Origin: Rhododendron vialii
Taxonomy: Eukaryota > Streptophyta > Magnoliopsida > Ericales > Ericaceae
Assembly: GCF_030253575.1 (NCBI RefSeq)
Contig: NC_080567.1
Location: 38,735,001 to 38,799,000, forward strand
Direction: 5' to 3'
DNA: 64,000 bases
Each line of letters opens with the position of its first letter. Positions within the stretch are counted from its first letter, which is position 1. Made by a program: the position numbers and the translations under genes. Positions 13,452 to 24,212 of this stretch are shown piece by piece. The notes below the pieces were generated by a model. It saw only the letters and a list, made by a program, of their open reading frames with translations, was not told where the DNA came from and made no database searches.

Positions 13452-13623
13452 GCTTATTTCCTGTTTATTAGCTCCACCATCGTCCATGGTTCAGTCGCGT
13501 TCGGTTCCATGAAATAGTTAAGAGCGTAACTTCGCTTATTTCCTGTGCATTAGCTTAATGCTCCGCCGTCGTAGATGGTTCAGTCACATTTGGTGCCATA
13601 AAATGATTGAGAGTGTAACTTCA
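13452..13623 (+). repeat. Tandem duplication, unit about 82-90 bp
   Basis: Two diverged copies (13452-13533 and 13534-about 13623) both run from GCTTATTTCCTGT through a TGGTTCAGTC segment to a final GTAACTTC. They lie downstream of the small gene at 12815-13267, possibly overlapping its 3' UTR. Confidence 0.75.
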
Positions 13624-14213
13624 TACCCTGTATTTGTATTTGTATAACGAACACATGCATAGTTAGGAGCCTAGAGGACGTATATTTTTTGATCTATTCT
13701 GGTGGCATTTTCCAAACAAAATAACAGCAAAAATTTATTTTGTTTTACTCTTGACAATCATACCGGTTCTTCGGTGAGTACTTTATCTCGCCGCATAAGT
13801 AATCAGATTCGATGATTATTATTATTATTATTATTATTTCTCTCTCTCTCTCTCTAAAGTAATACAGTACCTTTTGGTATTATAGAGGGAATCACAAGCA
13901 TCCAACTCAATCCTGACAAAAAAAAAAAAAAATGAAAAAGAAGATTTCTGCAACCCTCGAGCTTAGTGCATGAATGCAACAAAATGCCAGTACTAGAGAA
14001 AAGTATTATAGACTTGGGATCTAACAAGTAATTAAGCCAGGCCAGATATTAGAGCTATCCAGTTCATAAAAATTCTGTGTGAGAAAACATTAATGAATCA
14101 AGAGTCTGAATTGTCACAAGTCTATACCTACTCATTTGTAGTTAACAACAATAACAGTACTCATGTAAGTCCCAAATCTGGGGTTACTAAATTATACAAT
14201 CCACAAATCTAAG
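13624..14213. other. Intergenic DNA with microsatellites
   Basis: Holds (TTA)n at 13815-13838 followed directly by (CT)n at 13840-13855. The right part is the 3' flank of the PPR gene on the minus strand. No gene is seen. Confidence 0.7.
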
Positions 14214-16604
14214 TCACCAGTAATCTCCGCATGAACAACGGCCATTTCTGAAGTGGTGATACATCTTTTGATCTCCCACCACAATCTCTCTTCCAGTATT
14301 CTCTGCAATCTTCTTTGCTGCACTGTGGCAAGCTTCACATATTCTAACGTTTTTCCTAACAAAAACAGGACTTCCAAGTGATACTTGAATCAGACCAAAG
14401 CAAATTGCTAATCTAACACTGTGGAATTCCGGAGAGGTAGATCTTTTTCTTATAACATCTAGGGGCCTGAACTTTGATACACTGTGAATGTAAATGTCTT
14501 CTCCAATCTTCCTTGACATAATGTTAAGAGCATCATACATCGTATCAGTATTCATATGATACATATCTAGGTTGATGAACTTGTAATTCTTACCATTGTT
14601 TTCAACTGTACTGCAACCAGAGGATTTTTCTAATCCTTCCTTCGCCATTTGGAATTTAATGCGTTCCACATCTCCCCATCTCCCTGCTTCAGCGTACATA
14701 TTTGAAAGCAAAACGTAACAACCAGTATTATCGTGTCCCAAGGAAGTAATGTGCTTAGCTGCAAGCTCAGCTACTTCAATGTTTCTGTGATGTCTGCTGG
14801 CAGCTAGCAAAGACCCCCATATCCTGGCTGTGGGGACCAATGGCATTTCACTGACAAAACGTTTGGCTAGGTCAAGATTTCCGGAGCGGCCGAGTATATC
14901 AACCATACAACCATAGTGCTCTATTCCTGGATATATCCCATAGTCCTTCTCCATTGAAGTGAAGTACGCCCAACCTTCATCTATCATGCCAGAAGCGCTG
15001 CAAGATAATAGCAGAGAAACGAAAGTACTGGCATTGGGTTTGATGCCCTCTTCCTTCATTTCAGAAAATAATTTAATTGAATTTGCACCAAACCCATGAA
15101 TAGCATATGCCATAATGATGGTGTTCCATGAAATGACATCCTTACACACCATCCCATCAAAAATTTCCCTTGCAGTCTGGAGATCCCCACATTTTGCGTA
15201 CATGTAAACGATTGAATTTGAGATAAAAGTACTTGAACGGAGATTTAACTTCGCTACATAACCATGGATTTGCTTACTCTCCCTAAGCAAGGCAACTTCA
15301 GCATAGGCAGGTAAAATACTAGTGATTGTTGTTGCGTCTAGATTTAAAGGTTCTTTCCATAACTCTTGGAACAGTTCCAAGGCTTCTCTATTATGCCCAT
15401 TCTGAACATAAGCAGCAATCATGGCATTCCATGATACCAGATTTCTTTCACTCATGTTGCTGAAAACTTTTCTTGCGAGTTTCTGCTCCCCACACTTTCC
15501 ATACATGTCAACAAGAGCAGTCTCGAATACCAAATGAGGGAGGAAGCCTTTTCTCATAGCAAAACCATGGATAGTTTTACCTTGTAGGAGAGCTCCTATT
15601 TGTGCACAAGATGGGAGCAAATTTATTGCGGTTATAATGTCAGGATTCAACTTATCTTCCTCCTGCATTTTCTTCAAGCAAGCAAATGATTCTATGGGTT
15701 TCCCATTTCGAGTATATCCAGCAATCATAGCATTCCAAAGCACAATGTTTTTCTGATAAATCCTTTCAAACAACGTCTCCGCATAATCCACTCTACCACA
15801 TTTTCCATACATGTCAACGAGTGATGTCTGAACCATTACATCCAATTCAAATCTACTTCTTATCACTTGTCCATGAATTTCCTTCCCGTAACGCAACAAG
15901 CACTCAAGAGAACAAGCGCCAAGAATGCTGATTATGCTGAACCTATCAGGCCTCAATCCAACTTCCTGCATTTCCCGGAAACACAACGCCGCATTCCAAC
16001 CCTCCCCGACTGAAACATACCCTTTAATCATAGAATTCCAAGAAACCAAATCTCTAACCGGCAGCTCCTCAAACACCCGCTCAGCAAGCCCAATCAACCC
16101 AAGCTTCGCGTACATAGCAACAAGCGAATTGCAAACGTAAATATCCAAATCAAACCCAACTTTAATCAACCTCGAGTGAACCTTTTGCCCTTCTACCAAA
16201 GAAAACGACCCAGCACACGCCTTAATCACAAAAGGGTAGGTGTAATTATCAGCTCGAATTCCTTCGCTTTGCATCCGATAATAAACTTCAAGGGCATGTT
16301 GAAAGTACCCATTGGTAGTTAGTCCCCTGATTACAACATTCCAAACAAAAGGGTCCCGCGTATTCATATTCTCAAACAGGTGGAGTGCATCTTCCGCAAA
16401 ACCCGACTCCAAACTCAACAAGATAGCTTCTTGTCGAGTTGAAACATTCGGCAACTTCAACTTTTTCCGATCAAAGCGAGCTGATTTGGGTGCTTGCCTG
16501 GTAGTGAGGTCATGGTTTTGGCCCGTTTTGGCTGAAATGGTTCGTCGGGTGGTGTCTACTGATCCAGCGTAGTTAAAGTAGCTCAGAGCAAGAATTGCAG
16601 CCAT
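14214..16604 (-). CDS. DYW-class PPR protein, 796 aa, catalytic Glu missing
   Basis: Organelle RNA-binding protein of the P-L-S pentatricopeptide class, probably acting in C-to-U editing or another RNA step in plastids or mitochondria. Intronless, as usual for the family. The first ~60 residues are rich in Ser, Thr, Arg and Lys with few acidic residues, which fits a transit peptide. PPR repeats with the typical DVVSWNSMI-like ends run from about residue 65 to 590, followed by E/E+ segments and a DYW domain ending CSCGDYW. Zinc ligands are visible: the His of HSV, CEAC, HHF and CSC. The canonical HSE, whose Glu is the deaminase acid/base, reads HSV here. The PG box reads SG. From memory the closest Arabidopsis protein is At4g35130 (chloroplast-predicted). 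It may need a partner deaminase or have a non-editing role. Confidence 0.92.
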   Translation of the reverse strand: MAAILALSYFNYAGSVDTTRRTISAKTGQNHDLTTRQAPKSARFDRKKLKLPNVSTRQEAILLSLESGFAEDALHLFENMNTRDPFVWNVVIRGLTTNGYFQHALEVYYRMQSEGIRADNYTYPFVIKACAGSFSLVEGQKVHSRLIKVGFDLDIYVCNSLVAMYAKLGLIGLAERVFEELPVRDLVSWNSMIKGYVSVGEGWNAALCFREMQEVGLRPDRFSIISILGACSLECLLRYGKEIHGQVIRSRFELDVMVQTSLVDMYGKCGRVDYAETLFERIYQKNIVLWNAMIAGYTRNGKPIESFACLKKMQEEDKLNPDIITAINLLPSCAQIGALLQGKTIHGFAMRKGFLPHLVFETALVDMYGKCGEQKLARKVFSNMSERNLVSWNAMIAAYVQNGHNREALELFQELWKEPLNLDATTITSILPAYAEVALLRESKQIHGYVAKLNLRSSTFISNSIVYMYAKCGDLQTAREIFDGMVCKDVISWNTIIMAYAIHGFGANSIKLFSEMKEEGIKPNASTFVSLLLSCSASGMIDEGWAYFTSMEKDYGIYPGIEHYGCMVDILGRSGNLDLAKRFVSEMPLVPTARIWGSLLAASRHHRNIEVAELAAKHITSLGHDNTGCYVLLSNMYAEAGRWGDVERIKFQMAKEGLEKSSGCSTVENNGKNYKFINLDMYHMNTDTMYDALNIMSRKIGEDIYIHSVSKFRPLDVIRKRSTSPEFHSVRLAICFGLIQVSLGSPVFVRKNVRICEACHSAAKKIAENTGREIVVGDQKMYHHFRNGRCSCGDYW

Positions 16605-18145
16605 TTTTACTTCAAACGATTATCATTAATTGGAGAGAGAAACATGGAAATCGTGGGGTGCCGTTGGTTTTTAACTTCTGCGGGGACGAAGAGTGACCGT
16701 TATTGCCGTTATCTATTCTTCTGAAGAACTATCCTAGGTTGTAAGCGCGTGACCAGCTAGCCCACTACTCATTATTTGTCCTTTCTTAAAAAGATTAAAT
16801 TCTTTGGTCCGTGGTGGGGGAGGTTTCTGCCACGGCTGTCGTGTCTCACCGTACGTTTATTATTATAATTAGAATAGTTCATCTTATAAGATTTATTAAA
16901 TAATATATTCATGTTAAAAAATAACATTATTAGACAGCGATAGATCTATCAAAAGTTAAATTTTAATTGAATTTTTTTTATTTTTTAATGTGTTTATCGT
17001 CAGTCCAGTGGACTAACAATAGCAAGACCAAGACCAATTTTAATTTATAAAGTGAACGGTCTGATGCTATCAATTTAAACTGTTCATGACTATCCATTTT
17101 CTAAACCGGGATTAAAATTTTGATACAAACTTACATATGTTTGATTTCTCGAGTTAGTTAATTAAAGACCCTCCCAAAATACCAAAGAAGTGCGGATCAA
17201 AAAAAAAAAAAAATACCAAAGAAGTGAGGGTTTGTTTGGGAAAAGTATTCTTTGTTTTATTATTTTTTCTTTCTACTTAATTTCCTCTCAAACCAAACAA
17301 GTACAATTTATTTTGCCTTTCCTTGTTTCTCTTTTCATAGGCTCCAAACACAATCTAAAGTTTCTTCAAACCCACTTCTTTGTCAAAACAGTAAATTAGT
17401 TAAAAGTTGATTAATTTATTTTCTAAGTTTGCCCAATTAAAAGAATTTTGTTATACAATTCAAAAGAATGTTATACACTCCCTCTTAAATGAACATAATC
17501 TTTGAATTATAATATTAGCTTTTTAATACTATAACTAAAATTGATTGGAATAAATTACTGTACGAGATTGATAGCATGCTATTTGATTGAACGTGAGGTA
17601 AATGAGTGATATAAGCGTGGCTCATAAAAATATCTCTGATATGGTCCCTCATATTCGGCATAAATTGGTATAAGGCAATAGAATCACATGCCAGAAATTG
17701 CATACCAAATACTGACCACTTCAAAATAGTCCAATCGGGGAAACATTAATCTACAAAATAAGATCAGCTCAAGCAAAAAAAGTAAAAGAAAATTGAAGAA
17801 GAAGAAGAAGAAACTATTGAAAGCAGGATCTAGGGTTCAGCTAAGGCATGAATAGGTAAAGACCTTCAATGATATACGTTGGTGTGGTCAACGACAATTA
17901 GCACCCATATATCATGGTACAATATTCCGATCCACCACTCACAGTTTCACTCTCACACAACAAATAAAAAGCTTACATGCATGTTTAAAATCTACATCCA
18001 AGAAGGCCAATTTTGAACTGAGCCAAATATAGAAGTCCAAAGTGCAAACCTTCCTTTCCCGGTCTGGTATACATTGAGTATTACTAGTAGTTAAGATGTT
18101 AAATCCCAACTCAGAGGAAAAACCAGTAATGTTAACAGTTCAAAC
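16605..18145. other. Intergenic DNA between divergent-age repeats
   Basis: The left ~150 bp is the PPR 5' flank. The rest is AT-rich and shows no gene. At 17176-17226 a short insert of the form CGGATC plus poly(A) is bracketed by a 16-bp direct repeat. Short frames at 17190-17399 and 17515-17724 look random. Confidence 0.6.
17176..17226 (+). mobile_element. Minimal poly(A) retro-insertion with target duplication
   Basis: The 16-mer AAATACCAAAGAAGTG occurs on both sides of a tiny insert made of CGGATC plus about 13 A. This is the footprint expected of an extremely 5'-truncated LINE or SINE insertion. A simple duplication by slippage is the alternative. Confidence 0.5.
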
Positions 18146-18539
18146 TTAAACTTCCTCAGGGATGCTGTGAAGTGCAGGCCTCCAACAACTCCGGCGACTC
18201 CCCTTCACCTGATTGGCTCTCCATTGCTGCCTCCTCCTCATAAGATTTAGCCTCTGTTCCAAACACAACGACGGTGTAGGCGAAACCGATGACTGTGCAG
18301 CAATGTTGTTGCTTCTTGCAGCTCTGATGGCTTCTAGCATTTGCTTTAAATCTTGTTTCTTCACAACGATCTTCACCCTCATCCCCCCATCAGATTCTTC
18401 GGTGTTTGAAACCACACTCCCGCTTTTGATTTTAGCCACCGATTCCAAAAAGTTGCTCCTCGTCGTCCTCTGGTTCCGGGTTCTTGACGTCCTATATTCT
18501 CTCCTTGGTGAACCTTCTGCAATCTTCGAGACGTACTCC

Positions 18540-18541
<2 letters not shown>
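18146..18541 (-). CDS. Small basic plant protein of unknown function, 131 aa
   Basis: Single-exon open frame with a good promoter. The protein is strongly basic, with many Arg in the N-terminal 30 residues and again near residues 98-120. A central block, MRVKIVVKKQDLKQMLEAI (about residues 54-72), looks like a beta strand followed by a helix. It ends in WRPALHSIPEE, a C-terminal signature I associate with a group of small uncharacterised plant proteins, possibly the UCP031279-type group. There is no signal peptide or membrane span. The start is the first ATG after the TATA box and lies just 3' of a (GA)n leader. I assign no function. Confidence 0.78.

Positions 18542-18543
<2 letters not shown>

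Positions 18544-18578
<35 letters not shown>
18544..18578 (-). repeat. (GA)n in the 5' leader of the small basic gene
   Basis: About 17 units, CT on the plus strand, ending three bases before the ATG of the gene at 18541. GA/CT tracts in leaders are common in plants and can affect promoter or translation strength. Confidence 0.9.
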
Positions 18579-18580
<2 letters not shown>

Positions 18581-18631
18581 GTTATGCCAATGCCTATGCT
18601 GGATTAAAAAAGCTCATGTAGACCATAGAGG

Positions 18632-18640
18632 CTTTTATAG
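18632..18640 (-). promoter_or_regulatory. TATA box of the small basic gene
   Basis: On the minus strand the sequence reads CTATAAAAG, a near-consensus plant TATA box. It lies about 95 bp upstream of the ATG at 18541. It predicts transcription start near 18605 and a leader of about 65 nt. Confidence 0.75.
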
Positions 18641-18792
18641 TAAAGGAAAATAAATAAAGAATCACTTCTGGATCCTGAAACTACGCAAATTCGGTTAATA
18701 GAATAATGGGGGTTTGAGTACAAGGAGAGAAATGCCAAGTATGGGGAATGTGCAAGGTTTGACTCCTGGAATAGGATGACGGAAATGCCCAT

Positions 18793-19410
18793 TCAGATGG
18801 CCTGGTTTTCGGGAGGCTTGTCTGTAATTTAGAGGATTCAACAGGGAAGGTGTTGTCATCAGCCTCAATTTGTCAATGGAGCAGCCCCTTTGGCCATTAC
18901 GTGCATTGTCAAGACCATTAGTTTACCGACTTAATGTTTCCCATCGAAACTGTCCTGTCCTCTGGGTTGTATTTCTATGTGATTGAATTTCGCCGCCGAC
19001 CCATCACATGCAAATCCGAATAGTGCGCGGGGATTGAAAATGCAAGAGGGTTTGTTTATCAATATTGTGATCGAGCAAGGGCAACAGAATGATATCATTG
19101 AGGAAGAGAGGTGGGATTCAACCTAAAACGTTTGGTCAAGTGGGGATTAGAAAGCTAATAAATATTTGTCTTTCGTGAAGTTGCAAGTTGAAATTCCACA
19201 GAAACTATGGCCATTTCAAACCTTGAGTCATTGGGGGTGTGTCCGATCGTTAACTTCAGATTTGCAAAATTAGTCAATGTGCACGCAAGTTAGCTCGAAC
19301 GTCCAATTATTGGAAAAAATAAACAATAATATGGGAGGTGGGATTCCTCGTTTCATAGTGGTGACTAGGTTGGTGAGAGAATTTCTGACCGTTCAGAAAG
19401 ATCCTCATTT
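18793..19410. other. Intergenic DNA
   Basis: Ordinary mixed-composition DNA between the small basic gene and the fold-back repeat. I see no gene, RNA or repeat that I can support. Confidence 0.5.
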
Positions 19411-19429
19411 ATATTGAGGGCTGCTTTCG

Positions 19430-20800
19430 CCCCCCCCATTTCCCATATTACCCCCTTCCCTCCCCCGTTCTACTTCTCTTGCTCCTCCCTCCTCCCATTT
19501 ATTTTTTTTTTCCTCCCTTCTTCTCCTGCTTCTCCCCTCCGTCCATTTACTTTTCTTTTCTTTTTCTTTTTCCCTCTTTATTTTTTTTTTGTTTCTTTTC
19601 GGCTGGATTTTTTTTTCTTCGTTTTTTTCTCTTTATTTCCTTCCACTTTGAATCTTTTTTTTTATTTTTCAATTATTTTCTTTATTTGTTTCTTTTCCCA
19701 TTTACCTCCCTTCTTATTTTTTTTTGGTTAACTCAAATTCTATTTTCAATTAAGATTACAATTAGTGTTTGGGAACTAATTACGAAATGTATTTTGCAAA
19801 CGACATACTAATCCAAAATACAAATGTTATATTTAGGATTACTTTTTTTTAACTATAGTACAATTTAATAAATTTGTTAACTATTATTTAGCATAAATCC
19901 TCTTAACTGATTCAGTAGTATGTTGCTTCAAATCACGTCTCTACTCCATACGATTGCAAATGGCTGGTTTCTATTTTTTTATAACTAAAACGGAAACGTT
20001 TTAGGGGCTTCGTAGGGGCTACTGTGTCAATGAGGGCAGTTGAGCCCCCCGGGTCCCCCCTATTTTTTAATTTATTTTTTTATTTAATTACTTATACCTT
20101 ATTTATTTAATTTCTATAAAAACACCATTTGTATATTTAAAAATATAATTTAAGAATTAAGTGCTTTAATTTTCAATTCAGTTAAATCAGAGCAAAGATC
20201 GTTTTTATTATTATTTTATTTTAAATGGTCATAATGAATTTTTTAGTTTAAGGCCTTTCAACAAATACCCTAAGACTCATTATTTAGATCAAAACTCTCT
20301 TAGGGTGTCCATTGAAAGGCCTTGGAGCCAAAAATTTATTAGGACCATTTAGGATGAAATGATCAGAAAAATAACAACTTTGCACCGGTTCAAACGGATT
20401 GAAAATTGAAACACTTATTTTAGTAACTATATTTTTTAATCTATAAAGGTCAAAAAAATAAAAATAAAACAGTCGGATAAATATGATCAATTGAAACACT
20501 TTTTTTTTCTCTCAATTACTTTACAAAGCCTAGAATTAGACTTGAAACTATTATTAAAGAGAAAAAAAAATTCAAACTGGAAAGAAAGAAAAGGAAATAA
20601 AATGAAAAAAAAAACGAAACTGAAAATAAAATGAAAAAAAAAAATGAAACTGAAACTGAAAAGAAAAGGAAAAAAAAAAAGAACCAAACGGTAAAGAAAG
20701 AAAAAAAGAAAAGGGAGAGAGAGAGAGAGATAGAGAGAGAGGGGCGGGGTAGAAAGGGAAAAGGGAGGTGGGGCCGGGGGGTGTGTCAGGGGGGATTAGC
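19430..20800. mobile_element. Long imperfect inverted repeat (fold-back element)
   Basis: The right arm (20298 to about 20800), reversed, aligns with the left arm (about 19430-20275) over its whole length. The best paired section is at the apex: 20251-20275 against 20298-20322, where AGGCCTTTCAA and ACCCTAAGA face their complements across a 22-base loop. Homology continues outwards through the AAATGGTC and GCAAAG blocks into polypyrimidine on the left and polypurine on the right. The left arm carries about 300 bp that the right lacks. No coding sequence is present. The outer ends and any target duplication are not resolved. Confidence 0.65.
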
Positions 20801-20837
20801 AATTTTCTTTATATTTGGTTTTTTGGGTCCTATTCAG

Positions 20838-21070
20838 GAGAAATTTTTCGGTTCCGGGTGGGCATATCTCACGTGGTAGCCGTTCGGCACATCCAAATCG
20901 TCCAATACACTTTTGGACGGCTTGGATTGAAACTCTCTCTCTCATTTCACCCCAATACTTTCTTTCTCCTTTTTCTTTCTCTAAATTCGAGCCGTCAAAA
21001 AACACAATGGACTGCTCGGATGCGCTGAGCGGACATTATGTGGTACCCACCCGACACTGAAAATTTTCCC
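20838..21070. mobile_element. Mutator-type MITE, 233 bp
   Basis: It is flanked by the 9-bp direct repeat CCTATTCAG (20829-20837 and 21071-21079). Terminal inverted repeats of about 85-90 bp begin GAGAAATTTTTCGGTTCCGG on the left and, reversed, GGGAAAATTTTCAGTGTCGG on the right. Long TIRs with a 9-bp target duplication indicate the Mutator superfamily. It is non-coding and sits just beside the right end of the fold-back element. Confidence 0.85.
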
Positions 21071-21079
21071 CCTATTCAG

Positions 21080-21701
21080 TACAGCCTGATTCTCTGGTTA
21101 ATGCTATTCTACCAACCAACTTGGCAACTTGTATAGCTTCCTAATATGACATGCCGACACAAATTGAGGCCGATTACCACTTCTTCTTGATCCTCCGTTT
21201 TGATTTGGGTCATTTCACACCTAATGCACAAACTTATTTTCGGCGACGGCCGGTCCGTACGAACTAGCTACTGCGTGCCTCTGTTAATCGGTGATGGGTG
21301 GTGGTTGAAGCGCTTGGGTTTGGATGTTGCTCGGCGGTATGGCGGGGATGGCGCAGTGGTAGCTAGGTGATGTGGCTAGGGTTTGGCGTTGGTTTTGGGT
21401 TGGGCCATTGGGCTGGTCCTTCCAAGTTGGAGCTGATTTTATGGATTTGGGCAATTAGGCTTTTTTACGCTCTGAATTGTATAGATCTGGGTTTTTTAGA
21501 CCCATTTAGGTGTTGGGCTTCGGCCAAATGGGTGTGCTAATTGTATTAATAGTATTTGGGTTTTTAGACCATTTTAGGTGTGGGCTTTGTCCCTTTGGGT
21601 GTTCCTTCGTTTGGTTTCTTGCCAAACTTAGGTTTTGGGTCTCGGATGGGTATAGGATAATTCTTAGCTTTTGTTATCCTTCGTTTGGGTAGCAGGTAGG
21701 G
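21080..21701. other. Intergenic DNA, T/G-rich
   Basis: Repeated GGGTTTTTAGACC and TTGGGCC-like phrases suggest old repeat DNA. A 60-residue open frame at 21510-21692 has no recognisable content. Confidence 0.45.
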
Positions 21702-21861
21702 GTGTGCACGGGTCGGGTAACAAAATTATTGGCCCGCAAACCGAACCGAATAGGTAGTAAGAACTGTCCGCGAGCCCAATTTTTTACGTCAGGTCGGGTC
21801 CGACCAAAACCGAATTAATTTTTATGAGTTGGTCGGTTTGGTCGAGTCGAGTCAGGTAACA
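21702..21861. repeat. Left part of a GGGTCGGGT-rich repeat interrupted by the LTR element
   Basis: Begins GGGGTGTGCACGGGTCGGGT, a phrase common in dispersed plant repeats, and has several further CGGGTC-type motifs. Matching GC-rich sequence resumes right of the retrotransposon at 29682-29790, so the LTR element probably inserted into this older repeat. Confidence 0.5.
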
Positions 21862-24196
21862 TGTCACGCCCCGCCCCGCAAACGGCACCCAGAGTGGGCC
21901 CGAGCCAGCGCGGCCACGTGGCATTCCATACGAAAGACCACACCACACTCTACGACCAATCAGAATACAACTTAGCGGAAGACTTCTCACTTAAAATACA
22001 ACCAAGTCAACGCCAAAACCTCAACTCACAAGTTATAAAAATATCCCTCTCTCCAATTAATTACAGACATTTAGGTTAACTTCTAGACGAATCAGCTACA
22101 CAACAATCTAACCAACGACATCACCCGAGACTAGTCCCAGCACTCTCCAAAGCGTTGACCAGTAGTGGACCCACTCTAAGCCACCTGCTACCTGGCAGTC
22201 CAAAAAGGAAAGCCAGAGTGTGTGAGATATAAAAATGCTCAATAAAATGTCACAATACCCAAAAGAATATCAATAAGAATATTCACCACCAACATAACTG
22301 CAATACCCATATGAGTACATTGGTTATAACCACCACATCTGCCAAACATAGCAATATTATTCAATAAACAACCACATAACAATAACGGCATGAATGTAAA
22401 TCACACGAAACTCAACATAAGTACTCAATCGTATAACCACATGTATAAACACCAACACACAGTGGCACGTCTGCCACATCCCATGTACCCAAGGAATTGT
22501 GTCCCGCACACCACACTCCCATTCACCGTTAATTAGACGGCACGGCCCACGATATGGTGTGACTCACTCCACAATCCTTTCGCGGGTACAATCAACATAC
22601 AACAAGCATGCATATCATTAGCTAAGACAACATATAGCATGATATACAAATTTCCACCACATATATCCATATCAATAGCTAAACCTCGATTAGCATGATA
22701 TCATTGATATATAATCACCTCCACCGCATTATTTCCATATCGATAATCATATTGAAAGCTAAAATACCATTAGCAAGATATATACATACCACCATCGCAA
22801 TATCTTATTGAGAAGAACCATATCAGACACACTCACCTTTCATTCGACTGGAGTATGCCAAACTTACGGTTTCGGCACCTCCTAAAAGACCGGCTCGTTA
22901 CCTAGCCACAAGTTAACCCATATTAGCATATGAACATCTAGGAATGTTAAACCAAATGCTAGACTAACAAATCATAACATGCCTTCTACACTTCTACACT
23001 AGCTCATGGGGCAAACATTACATAAAGTCACCAAAATCTCCAGAGGTGTCCGGGAGTACCCACGTACTCGGGAGACCTCACACATCTTTTCCATACCCCA
23101 AGGTACTCCAACACACCCAAATATATCAAATATAAAGACCCATAAGTGTACAATCTCAACCAAACAGCCCAACGCAACAAAACTCTCAAAACAAGAATAA
23201 CAACCACAACCAGCCTGTCTTATTTTGGCCATATCTTTTTACTCGATTGAAATTAGCTTACCAGACTACCACCGTTGGAAAGTACACTTTCAGTACATAG
23301 ATTTCGATATACTATAAGCCTCGTTTCGATTTATAACGACAAAGTTATGCCTGTTTGAAGTTTGAACACGAATCTGCAAAAACTGCTGCGAGACAGTTTC
23401 GCAACCATTTTCGCACCTATCAACCAACCCAGCTTTAGAAATTCACCAAAAATTGTATACTTAACCAAATTAATTGATTCCAACGCCAATCTCTTATTAA
23501 CTCAAATATGCACCTCCTGTAAAAGACCCAAAGTCACCCAAAATGTTCGTCATGCCCAGAAAGTTAAAAGAAGACAGCCACGCACAGATTTGCACATCCA
23601 GCAAACAGCCAGTATTCAAAAATTCATAACTAATTGTGTGACTATCAGTTTTGCATGATCTTGGTACCAAAATCTTCGTATTGAAACGTACTTTGACAGT
23701 TATGAAGACACCAAAAATTGATTCCTAGCAGAAGGGCTCCCAAAAGACAGATTACCAAAACCCACGAATTTGACCCAAAACATGAACTTTGTCAATTTCC
23801 TTCCAAAACTCAATCCATGGAGAATCTAGCCACACAAATATGAAATTAAACATGGATTACACTTCTAGAGTATAAGAACTTACTTGTCACCGAGTTGGAT
23901 CGTCGAAAACGGATATCTCCTTCCTCCCTCCCTTTAGCCGTGGCTTCCTCCTTCCTCTCTCTCTCTCTATGTCGGCAGAATTGGGGAGAATGAGGAAATA
24001 TCCTCCTGATGGCTATTTAGTCTCTTAGGAAAAAAAATCCCATGTGGTCACCTCTCCTCTCAACTTATGCTCCAAACCAATAACAATTCTCCATGTAAAT
24101 CACACCAAAGCCCCTCATAGAATCCAACAAATACAAATTAAACCCCAAACCTCAAAATTAAATCGAAACCCTAAATATCCTGGGACGGGTGTTACA
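21862..24196 (-). repeat. 3' LTR (left copy)
   Basis: 2335 bp. In all stretches compared it is identical to the right copy, offset exactly 5480 bp with no indel. It includes a short (CT)n near 23958-23968. Open frames inside it at 22999-23232 and 23362-23658 recur exactly in the other LTR and have no known motif. Confidence 0.95.
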
Positions 24197-24212
24197 ACTC
24201 TCCCCCACTTGG
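24197..24212 (-). other. Polypurine tract of the LTR element
   Basis: Read on the minus strand this is CCAAGTGGGGGAGAGT, directly before the LTR that begins TGTAACACCC. It would prime plus-strand DNA synthesis. Confidence 0.8.

Noticed and set aside
19414-19811. Plus-strand Phe/Pro/Leu-rich frames above 100 residues
   Set aside because: Translation of a polypyrimidine arm of the fold-back repeat.
22999-23658. Frames of 64-98 residues in the left LTR, repeated in the right LTR
   Set aside because: They recur only because the LTRs are identical; no motif or codon bias.
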